Positions 47,553 to 57,297 of a DNA stretch of 64,000 nt are shown here, piece after piece (positions within the stretch are counted from its first letter, which is position 1; each line of letters begins with the position of its first letter). The stretch is taken from positions 310,001-374,000 of the forward strand of contig JAPEUQ010000013.1 of the NCBI GenBank assembly GCA_027946365.1, given 5' to 3'. Both the position numbers and the translations under genes were made by a program. This DNA comes from Kalmusia sp. IMI 367209 (taxonomy: Eukaryota; Ascomycota; Dothideomycetes; Pleosporales; Didymosphaeriaceae). Under the pieces are notes generated by a model that made no database searches, was not told the DNA's origin, and was given only the letters and a program-made list of their open reading frames with translations.

Positions 47553-48724
47553 TCATGTTCGAGGCGGCATTCTCCACTTTTCGAACCACTCCAAAATCAC
47601 CTCCGTCGCATTCCAAGTCGTAGGCCCAAGCCTCAACGTCTCGAATGGCTCGCCTTGCCTAAGACGAGTAGGTCAGCGTAGCTCGAACAGATGATGTAGG
47701 ATCGATCTTAGACAGAAAATCATATACGTACCATTCCGTCGATGGCCACCCGTGCCCAAACTTGTCGATCCTATAGTGAACAAACACATCCCTCCATCCT
47801 CCACAACCCCAACTACTCCTCGTAACATTCCCACCATCAAGAATATCAATCCTCGGTTCTTTTCCCTCGCACCCTTCCCGCTTCACCCACGCACCAACCC
47901 ACTCTGACAGAGGAATAGTATCTGGGGCAGGGCTATTATTCCCATCATACGCGATAACACTATCATTGAGCCCATGCATCTCCATGATCGGAATCCTTCG
48001 CCCGTACTCCAGCTCAGGCTCGCATCCAGCACCAAACAGAGGCTCCGTCAAAGACTGATCCGTGTAGAACGCAGCCGCCACCCCCGCAAAAGCCGCAATC
48101 CTCCTGTTCAGCGCGGGCGTGCAAGCCAGAAGACCAGTCAGACCGCCACCGTTGGACAGGCCCGTTGCATAGATACGGGACTCATCGATGCACAAAGTTG
48201 AGGTCAGATGATCTAGCAGCTCAGTGACGAATATGCGATCGTCGACTATAGAAGAGGGAGGCGCTTCAGGGTCGCCGAGCCATTGTTGCTTGAAGTCGTC
48301 AGTGATATAGTAGGTGACGTGATAGAGGAGGAGAGGGGCAACGTACGCCTGGAGACTTGTAGTTCAGGCCCTCAGGATACACGACGACGTAATCTTCATT
48401 GAAGTGGGGTGTTGACAACTTGGTGATAGATTCCATTGACCACGCCGGTTGCGTCTGCCCATGGAAAGCTAAGATCAGGGGCGCAGCCTTGTTATTCTCG
48501 GATGAGAATCGGTGAGGCAGGTAGGTCAGGAAACTACGTGTTCCGGTCGTTCCGATTTGCGATTTAGACTCTAAAGTGAGGTTTCTTGATGGGCCGCCCG
48601 GTGTCAGACCGTCTGGCAATGATCTGCCGCATCCTGGACTTCTCGTATTGTAGGCTGATGAGAACGAGAGGAATATTAGGGCAAAGAGAATTATTATCCT
48701 CATATTGGAAGCTTTTGGCTTCAT
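47553..48724 (-). CDS. Secreted CE1-like (PHB depolymerase/feruloyl) esterase
   Basis: The model is complement(47553..47658, 47732..48288, 48347..48724), 346 aa. The signal peptide lies behind the second Met (MRIIILFALIFLSFSSA); the start could be 48724 or 48703. The alpha/beta-hydrolase core shows RSFLTYLPHRF, PLILAFHGQTQ (oxyanion region), VVVYPEGLN, and YATGLSNGGGL with nucleophile Ser171. Candidate Asp235 lies in MEMHGLNDS, and catalytic His305 in KFGHGWPSTEW. The pattern matches the esterase_phb/feruloyl esterase group that releases ferulate or acetyl groups from plant cell-wall polysaccharide; the exact substrate is inference. The last exon (WQGEPFETLRLGPTTW...) fits the frame precisely and replaces an otherwise premature end. 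Intron 48346-48289 ends in AAG 11 nt after a CTGAC branch. Confidence 0.9.
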
Positions 48725-50645
48725 CTGTTTGGAGATTCGATGAGCTCTGTATGTTTCTTTCTGCGATGTGATGCCAAGTAACGTGATTTCGCAAGCTTCT
48801 CCTTTTTCGTGCATGCTCGGGTTACCTCCCTTCTATAGAAGAATTCGAATTTCGTATTAATGTGCTCTATCGGCACATGTCGGAGCCACTTTTGTGTATA
48901 GCTTAATCTAACCACTGTAAAGCTGTAGATAATACCTTAGCGGATATTATACTTGACAGGTGCTGATGTAGCAGATGTAATGTTATATTGCGGTGCTTGT
49001 AGCATGCGAAGAGTCATAACAAAATGAAAGACAAACAAAACGGTTCTCAAAAAAGGCAAACATTACGTTATGCATGAGTGGTGGGCGATACCCGGGAACT
49101 CGTAGACACCATTCAGACAGCGTTGCTTAGCTGAGCTGCCCAACTTTAGGTCAAAAGTCCTATTACACATCGCAGGCCTTGTCACCCTAATATATAGGAT
49201 GTATACGAGATCTAACTCAAAATCTTCGGCTTCGAATTATAGTAGCGGTCTTGATGCTCGTGGTGGCGGAGTGTACTTGAGCTTCAATTGAAACATCATC
49301 TTCCATCGGACGCTAATGAGAATATTATCACACAAACGTAGATCGATATCGAATTAGATATGCCATAGTCATGTCAATTCCAACCGTGAATATAGTAAAC
49401 AAAACACTTTAAAATTCTATCTCATTATTTCGGCTTTTTTACAGTGGTTTAAGATAGAGGTGTCGCGAATACGTTCATTGACATGTCTACAATTACAGTT
49501 TTGGTTCATTCTCTACTCTCTTGGGATTTGAAGTGACTGCAACTGTTGTTTAGCAATATTGGTTGCTTGTGTTTGGTCCATTGAAATATGCTGCATGCCT
49601 GACTGCACCATGACAATCCAAGTGTATTTTGGTACCTTGCCGTCAATTGTTTAAGATTGAGTTGCGAATGACGGTGTTACTAAGCGCACAAGAATACCTG
49701 AACGCTATGTCAAGTCAACAAATCGTACGGGCCTGGAATGTGGTGCGTCCGATGGCTGGGGGTCGTTCGAAGGTTAAGCTTTGGAACAAGAGCCTAAGGC
49801 AGCTAATATTGGCTACCCAGCTAGGGTTGTGCGCAGGCACTCTGCTATTGGTCTAGACAAGCTCCAAACAAACTGACAACCGGTTTTGTTGCACGCTCGC
49901 GATCTGTATGATGCGCACTGCGCACGGTAGGTTCTTGTTCACGGGGAGAGAAGCGTGGAGCAGTCAGTGGTGGTCCATTGCGCAAGAGCCCCCTAAGCGC
50001 CAGAGCCTAGCTGACTAGGTCAGGGTGCAGTCACTGCTGTGTTGAGGAACGTGCTCATGTGTGAATAATTCCAGTTTCGGATGGCAACAATGCGCCACGG
50101 ACCTCAGCCGGCTTATGTCCAGTCGCCCTTCGTCGGATACCGCGAAGCTGGCTGGCTAAGTCATCCGGTGGCGTTTCCGACGCAGCCTCGCAACGGAACG
50201 GCAGCTCGTGTCCAGGAGACTTTGCGGCTCCGTGGCAGGCGTGGGAGAACAGCGGTTGACACGGTCAGGGTCCTCGCAACGTGCGACTTGGTGTCCTGGC
50301 GTTGGTTCAGCGCGGTGGGGATGAGGGGTGCCGACGAGTGGCCGTGTTTCTGGGAAGCAAGTGGGAGGGCTGCGAGGGGGGGCTAGGCTGCATCGAGGCG
50401 CCGGATCAGCGCTATCCAGCCAGCCGACGCACATGGTGTTCCAGCAGCACGCCCCTCACAGCAGCCCCAAGAGACGCCAAGTTCACTCAAGCCTTCCTGC
50501 CTGTGTCTTGCCGCTGCCGTAGACACTACACACCATCGACGCCGCCCGACCACCCCTCCCGCGCACGACCATGACGCCCGTTTGATTTGATATGGGAGCA
50601 CTCGCACTCTCGCCCACTGCTGCTGGACCAGTATAGTCGCCGAGG
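48725..50645. other. Divergent intergenic region with AT-rich block
   Basis: The interval 48900-49620 is clearly more AT-rich than its surroundings and holds no open frame of note. The right half is GC-rich and forms the upstream region of palH. Nothing else is recognised. Confidence 0.5.
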
Positions 50646-53028
50646 ATGCAGGCCCCCGGGGCGTGGTGGAAAAGGGCGCAGCCGACCAACAACGAAGCCT
50701 TTCGCGTACGTATCGCGACCGCTCTGAGCGTGTACCCCTACTAACAGCGCGCGACAGCACTGCGCACCCTTCAAACTTCCCTCGCTGGGAACCATTCAGC
50801 TGTCGGCCGACCACACCATCACCCTCGAGGCCGACGCCGTCTTCACACCGCAATGCCCGCCGACCGAGCAGTCCCAGGTGAACGAAGGGGGAGGAAACGA
50901 CAGCGACATCACGAGCGTCGCCGACCTACGCGACCCTTTTCACGCTTCCATCACCCCGCAAGCCTATGCGACTGGCGCCGCGACCGTCATCGCCTGGATG
51001 CTTGTCATCATGTTGATTATCACGCCACGAACCTTTTTCGTTGGAGGCCCGTCGGGACGCTCAGGGCTGATGGGCAGACGCGGCATGATCAGCGGCGCCT
51101 CGGGAGGAGGATCCATCATAGGAGTCGGAACGCGTCCCTGGCTGCAGAAGGTCGCTGCTCTCACTGTCGCCGTGTCGTTGACGCTTGCCACCGCCGACAC
51201 GTTCGAGATCGCGGAGCGACAGTATAATGAGGGGTTCATGGACGCGATGAAGCTGCGGAACGAAGTCGTCGCAGGTACAGAGATCAAGGTCTCGCGCATC
51301 ATCTCCGACATCTTCCTATGGCTCGCTCAGGTCCAGACCCTGATACGTCTGTTCCCGCGTCACAAAGAGAAGGTCATCATCAAGTGGATCGGATTCGCTC
51401 TTATTCTACTCGACATCACTTTTAATTCGCTCAACAGCTTTGGCCCGTATAACAAGGGCCACAGCCCGCGACATTTCGAAACCGCAATTCCCGCATTGAG
51501 TTACCTCTTCCAACTCTCTCTCAGTATGCTCTACGCCGCTTGGGTCATCTATTACGCCATCACGAAGCGACGATATGCCTTCTACCATCCAATGATGTGG
51601 AACATGTCCCTTGTCGCCTTACTCTCCATTGTCGCCATTCTTACTCCTGTTGTGTTCTTTATCACCGACATATCTAATTATACTATTGCTGGATGGGGAG
51701 ATTACTTCAGATGGGTGGGAGCCGCAGCTGCCAGTGTAATTGTTTGGGAATGGGTGGAACGGATCGAGGCATTAGAAAGAGAAGAGAGAAAGGACGGGAT
51801 CTTGGGAAGAGAGATCTACGATGGCGATGAAATGCTCGACACCACACCATCACAAGAGATGAATTGGCCTCGAAACAAACGCGAAAGCTCTACTTTTGAT
51901 GACTTGAAAAAACCAGGAGACGGTGGAAATGGAGGCGCCTTTACATCTGGTCACTTTGGCCGTTTGACTAACGTTGCGCAAAGATTGAATCGTAGCAGGA
52001 AACCAGCACCAACGACAGAAGCACTCAAGAAAAGAACCATACATATACCCGCGCCACCTCCCGCGGCTCGTCGATCTGGGACGGGTCAGCGTAGTAACCG
52101 TAATACGTATGTCCCGCTGCAGAGTCCAACAGACCCACCACCAAACGTCGCATCGCCTGTCAGCAGGACCGATACTGCAAGCGCGGATAGCACAGTTTAC
52201 ACAGTGAGGTACCATCCCATCGATACCCCACCTGTACTTCACCATCATACTGCAATTGATGAGCGTTTGCATAACGGAAATGCCGGGGAAGCACAGCCTG
52301 CGCCACAGCTGCGTTCCGAAACCCCCATCGAAGATCCCGAGAAAGGCACTATCTCCGTCCCGGCTGATGATGCAAACGATGGCCGCGGTCGGGGCCAATG
52401 GAATTGGCAGGCTGTTGCTAGCATGAACCCTTTCAGAAGAAGAGGCCGATCACCGCCACCGGAAGTGCAACGGGGACGCGTCATTGAACCTCTAGTCGTA
52501 GAGGATGTTCCCTTGAACATTCCTCAAAGAAACTACACCGGACTGGCACTAAAAGATCGACTCGGTACTTTTGCTGCCCATCAAGGGGAAAGATTCCGAA
52601 GTAAGAAGAATTCTGGTCAGCAGGCAGATGTAAGTCTGCCTGTCACCATTATCCCCGCTCAACCGCGCGGAAGGACGTGGTCTCCTGAAATACTGCAGCA
52701 ACAATCGCAAAGTTCAGAAGGCGCTGGTGGCCAGATTCCAAGTGACTCGTCACATACTGTACCACCAATTTCGCGGGACACTGACACTCCATCATCACCG
52801 CTGACCGAGTCCCCTGAACGCACTTCTCGAATACGATTCACACCCGAGACTTTCATACCGCCGAGCGCCAGGCCACAGGCACGCACCGATCCACATCCAT
52901 CCTCTGCCGTTCTAGGTAATGAGGTTTCGGCGGATAGTCTAGAGACGACTGCCACGCAAGAACAAGACGTGCAACCGGGACGGAGTAGAACGTCGACACC
53001 TCCACAGCCGACAAATCACGACAGATAG
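50646..53028 (+). CDS. palH: pH-sensing receptor PalH (Rim21)
   Basis: PalH is the plasma-membrane sensor that starts the Pal/Rim alkaline-pH pathway and leads to PacC/Rim101 processing. Exons 50646..50705 and 50758..53028 give 776 aa; the intron has a GTACGT donor, a perfect TACTAAC branch and a CAG acceptor. The short first exon MQAPGAWWKRAQPTNNEAFR joins to CAPFKLPSLGTIQLS, the usual extracellular N-terminus with a Cys. Seven hydrophobic helices follow, from ATVIAWMLVIMLII (about residues 88-110) to YFRWVGAAAASVIVWEWV. Then comes a long Pro/Ser-rich cytosolic tail, where arrestin-like PalF binds in Aspergillus. Length is normal for the family. It lies upstream of MVP1, another membrane-trafficking gene; no functional link is claimed. 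Confidence 0.93.
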
Positions 53029-53781
53029 CCTACGAGGTTCATCAAACTTTAATATCACATTTCGTACATATTCGACGGGTTCGAGGCGGTGCAATGGAGT
53101 AGCTATGGGATTTCAGCGAAAAAGTGCTAAAGCACTACATTATCTGCATGGGTTGGGCGAATGATGCTTTTGGGATGGGGTCTGTTTGACATAGGATTGC
53201 GAAAACCAATCCCTGGATACCCGCTGATTGACGAGATTCAGCTTCATTTGGGATGGGCATGGTTCGATTTGCTTTGTTTTGGGACGTTAAGCGGAAAGGC
53301 GCATTGCGGGAGCGCCACTAGCATATGAAGTGAGAAGATGGAATCACTTGCATCGTATTGGAACAATCCAAGAATTCTTAAATCAACATGCGTACCCTTG
53401 ATGTGTGCATATCTGGGTGTGAGCAGCATTCTCGTTACACATCTTAGAGGCGATACGCTGTACGTAGATATCCACAACCAACAAAGCCGTCGTCGTGGAG
53501 AATCCAAAAAGCTTTTAGACGAAGATAGTGCCAATGAACAGAGTTGTGGATCGATTCCTGCGCCAGTTGCCAAGGCCAATCCCACCTTGATCACGAAGCT
53601 TGGGCCAACCATGTACGGGTAGCTCCCTGTTCCTTGGTCGCATCGCGCCGTGAGTGACGCCGGCTGTGTTATCGTCGCCTCGGACCTCTCGTCCGACTAC
53701 GAAGCTGTTGGACACTCGCACCGCATTTGATGCGCGGAACCGCCAGGGCCTAGTTCTGTTTGCTTTTGTTTTCGAGCCGCC
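53029..53781. other. Intergenic between palH and MVP1
   Basis: These 753 bp hold the palH 3' UTR and the MVP1 promoter. No gene is seen. Confidence 0.5.
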
Positions 53782-56314
53782 ATGTCTCTCTTCGGTGACG
53801 ACGACCTGCGCCCGCGACCCAAACAGCAGTCGTCATCACTCTTCGACGACGATCCAAAACCCACGGGCAACAGCTTGTTCGCAGACGACTTCCAGGGCGA
53901 CGAATCACCTTGGAGCTTCCCTACGCCGAAGAAAGCTGGAAGGGGATCCTTGCTCAAGTCGCTGCTTCCCGCTTCCGTCGTGCCCGACTCTTACGTTGAT
54001 GCGTTCGATAGGGTGCTCGAGTCTGGCGAGCGCACCGGGAGTGGTGTCAGTGTAGCAGAGGTCAAGAAACTCTTGGGCAGCGCTGGGTTGTCGAGCGACA
54101 GGGAATCAAAGATTTGGGAGATCGTGTCGCAGCCGGAACAGGAAAGCGCGGGCTTGGGAAGGAACGAATTCAACGTGCTGTATGCGCTGGTTGGGCTCGC
54201 GCAGGAAGGATACGACGTCACCGAGCTAGGGCTTGATTCGGTCGACGAGAGGAAGAAGAGTAAGTTGACAGCTCGTCTCATCTGAAGCTTACATTGACCG
54301 CATGGTTCTATCAGATCTCCCTGTGCCGTCCGTGTCGCTTCCGCAGCCGCCCCAGCCAGAATCCAAGGCAGACGAAACCCAAACTGCAGCGCAGGAACCG
54401 CCGCCACCGACACCGCCTCAGCAGGAACCTGCTCCGCAAGCAGAGTCGACGCCGAATAGGTCGCGTGCCCCGATGCGCAAACAGTCATTTGGCGATCCCG
54501 AAGCGGACCCTTGGGGAAGCCCGGACCTGCACAGAGGTCACAACCATTCGAGCTATACTACTGTGCCTACTCAGACGAACGGCATGAACGTGCCTGCCGC
54601 AACGAGAACAACGAGCCAGTTCACCACCAACTCCTTGACCACCAACACCAATTCTCCTTCCGAACAGACTCCCCAACGTCCGAGCTCGTACGGTAGCGAA
54701 GGCGGCTGGGGGGGCTTCAATCCAAGCGCCGAGCAGAACTTCTCCAATCCCGTCATTGGAGGTGGCGGCGACGGCTTTGGGCAGCCCTCCAGCGGAGAGG
54801 GCGGGTCCAATGCGCCCCCAAACCTAGGGCGATCCCTCGGTGGAGGACGTATCGCAGGGACTGGACCAGAGGAAGTGATTACCGTCACCACTTTGGCTGA
54901 GAAAGAGGGTGTTTTCATGTTCCAGCACCGGAACTACGAAGTCACCAGCGCGCGCCGGAACAGCAAGGTCGTCCGCCGGTACAGCGATTTTGTTTGGCTC
55001 CTAGACTGTCTCCATAAGAGGTATCCATTCAGGCAGTTACCTTTGTTACCCCCCAAAAGGGTCGCGAGTAAGTAGTCCTTTGATGGGTGCGCTTGAAAGT
55101 TAATTGAGATTTGACAGTAAATGGTAATTATATAGCTACGGATGCGAGTTTTGTTGAGAAGAGGAGGAGAGGGCTGGCAAGATTTGCGAATGCGCTTGTC
55201 CGGCATCCTGTGCTCGGGCAGGAGCAGCTTGTTATTATGTTCTTGACTGTACCGACTGTAAGTGTATCCAACCAGCACCTACGCTTTAGCATAATTGGGG
55301 CTAGGCATTCATTCTTCGGCCACTAACTGACTCATTAGGAACTTGCTGTATGGCGAAAACAAGCCAATCTCTCCGTCCAAGAAGAGTTCACTGGGAAGAC
55401 TCTTCCGCCGGAGCTTGAAGATTCCCTTCCGAAGACCCTACCCGACCTGTTTGACACTGTACGAGCTGGAGTTCGCCGATCGGCTGAAACTTACATTAAT
55501 CTCTGCAACATGATGGAACGCCTCGCCAAGCGCAATGAGGGTATGGCTGTAGAACATCTCCGCTTTGCAACCGCCTTACAAGCCGTCACTGAAGCCTCCC
55601 GGGACACATACGCCGTAGACACCAACGATGTGCCCATGCTTAATGAAGGCTTAAACTCGACCGCGAAGCACCTAGAACAATCGCGGTCGTTGCTAGAAGA
55701 CGAGGCCAAAGGTTGGGAAGAAGGCGTGTTGGAGGATTTGAAGCGTCAACGAGACACGCTAGTGAGTATGAGGGACTTGTTCGACCGGAGAGACAAGTAC
55801 GCGAAAGATAATATCCCCTACTTGGAAAAAAGGATATCGAACAATGAAGGGAGGTTGCAGGCTATTCGAAGTAAGCCCCCGGATTTGATCAAACCGGGGG
55901 AGGCGGAGAAGGTGGAGGATGCGATTTTCAGGGTAAGTCGACGTTTTTCTTTTTCTTTTTCTTTTTCTTTTTTTTGGCAGTATCAGGTCAAAAGTCTGGA
56001 CGGGTCGAGTAACGCCACGACACTTGATACGTGCGAGGGTATCTCCAGACGTTTGTACAGTGACTGTATGCTGCCAGAAACACTTCATGCTAATGGATAT
56101 GCAGGACAAGGAAAGCATTGTCCAGCAACACGCACGTGGAGTCTTCATCAAAGAGTGCGTCCGCGACGAGCTCTTGTACTTCCAGCAGAGCCAGTACCAC
56201 GTCAGCCGGTTGCATCAAGACTGGAGCCAGGAGCGCGTCAAGTACGCGGAGCTTCAAGCTGAGAATTGGCGGGCGCTGAGCGAGGAGGTGGAAGGGATGC
56301 CTACGGGCGAATAG
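53782..56314 (+). CDS. MVP1: Sorting nexin Mvp1 (SNX8-like)
   Basis: Mvp1 binds PI3P on endosomes and drives retrograde sorting of vacuolar receptors. Exons 53782..54259, 54315..55067, 55118..55257, 55339..55932 and 56105..56314 give 724 aa and keep frame at all four junctions. The N-terminus MSLFGDDDLRPRP, then SLFADDFQ, and an EH-like helical part (residues 50-155) is followed by a disordered Pro/Ser/Gly-rich linker. The PX domain (about 345-460) shows VRRYSDFVWLLDCL, the PI3P-binding signature, and FVEKRRRGLARFANALVRHP. A BAR-type helical region follows (WRKQANLSVQEEFTGKTLPP; MVERLAKRNEG-like; DLFDRRDKYAKDNIPYLEKR), ending with FIKECVRDELLYFQQSQYHV. The last intron (172 nt) has a CTTTTT repeat. 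Confidence 0.94.
55945..55979 (+). repeat. Pyrimidine repeat (CTTTTT)n in last MVP1 intron
   Basis: About four CTTTTT-like units lead into a T-run and GGCAG. That CAG is early; the acceptor that fits the protein is at 56104, after a CTAAT branch. The tract could attract the splicing machinery to the wrong site. Confidence 0.7.
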
Positions 56315-57297
56315 ACGTGGGGTGGTCGAGACGCAGTATATGCATATCGACGCGAGTTGGAGCATGATGTAATGTTTTATTTCGCATGGCCAGGCTGTAA
56401 CTTGTACATTCACATACTCACTTTGCGGGCGGCATACAATTTGAGCGAGCAGAGAGCGCAATTCATGTTTCGTCTATTGATCTGGCGACCCGGGCTTGTG
56501 GGCCCACGTGTAAAGGTTTGGTGACTGCCTGGCACAACAATCAGGTTCTCCAGTAGTATCTTGCTCAAAACCCAGAAGCTTCGGCCACTATAGACCACAA
56601 GCCTCGCGCAGACAGTCCGCGCTCGCCCTTTCCGCACCCACGCAGCTGCCCGCCGCCACACCCCGCGAACAGCTCAGCTTCACCCACTGGAGCCCTTGCC
56701 TTGATCACTCTTCTGCACGGTTTTCCACGCGCCGGCCTATGCGCAGACATCTCCTATTTACACTACTAGACGAAGCAGAGGCCGCCTACTGCATGCTTAA
56801 GAAACTATTCTCTCCCCTGCTCTGCCTCAAAACATCAACCGCACCCATGCCGAAGCGACCACGCCCCAAGAGTCCGGAGACGGCACCCGCAGCTGCTCTT
56901 GCAAAGAAGACGAAGACTACCAAGGCTGCCAAAGGCACGCGTGGCAAGAAGACCGACGACGATGGTGAGTCTTGTCATCTGTTTGCCGGCGGAGGTTGTA
57001 GTTGAGGCGGAGAGCTTGGGCCTCGGAGGTGAGGGGCGGCCTGGCTTTTCAGGCACTTCCCGATGGAGGGGTCGGTCCTCGACCGGAGTGCTGGTTGCCT
57101 GCCGCCACGATTGATGCGTCAGGTATACCTTGCACGACAACCATCTCTTCCTCCAGCTTCTCGAAGCTTCCCTCCGCTTCGACTCACCCTCCCACCTCCT
57201 TCCCCGAATCTTCCCGCACCTTCAGCTCCCCGCCTCAAGCTCCCCGCACCGCAGCAAACGCGGCGTTCAGAAGACAAAGGGCGTAGTCTGATTCACG
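56315..57297. other. Intergenic between MVP1 and DCN1
   Basis: This holds the MVP1 3' UTR, a possible short first exon (56847-56964) and the DCN1 promoter. The 57130-57290 part is pyrimidine-rich with all three plus frames open, so open frames there carry little weight. Confidence 0.5.
56847..56964 (+). CDS. Possible basic first exon of an unplaced small gene
   Basis: The frame starts MPKRPRPKSPETAPAAALAK and continues as a Lys/Ala-rich nuclear-like sequence, ending TRGKKTDDD before a good GTGAGT donor at 56965. I could not find a following exon that both fits the phase and looks conserved. It may instead be part of the DCN1 leader. Confidence 0.3.

Noticed and set aside
50281..50480. PacC-type GCCARG hexamers upstream of palH (50295-50300, 50475-50480)
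   Set aside because: About one such hexamer per kilobase is expected by chance, so two are not meaningful.
55980..55985. Microexon TATCAG in the last MVP1 intron
   Set aside because: It would insert two residues between FR and DKESIVQQ, which normally adjoin in the family as I recall it; a single intron suffices.
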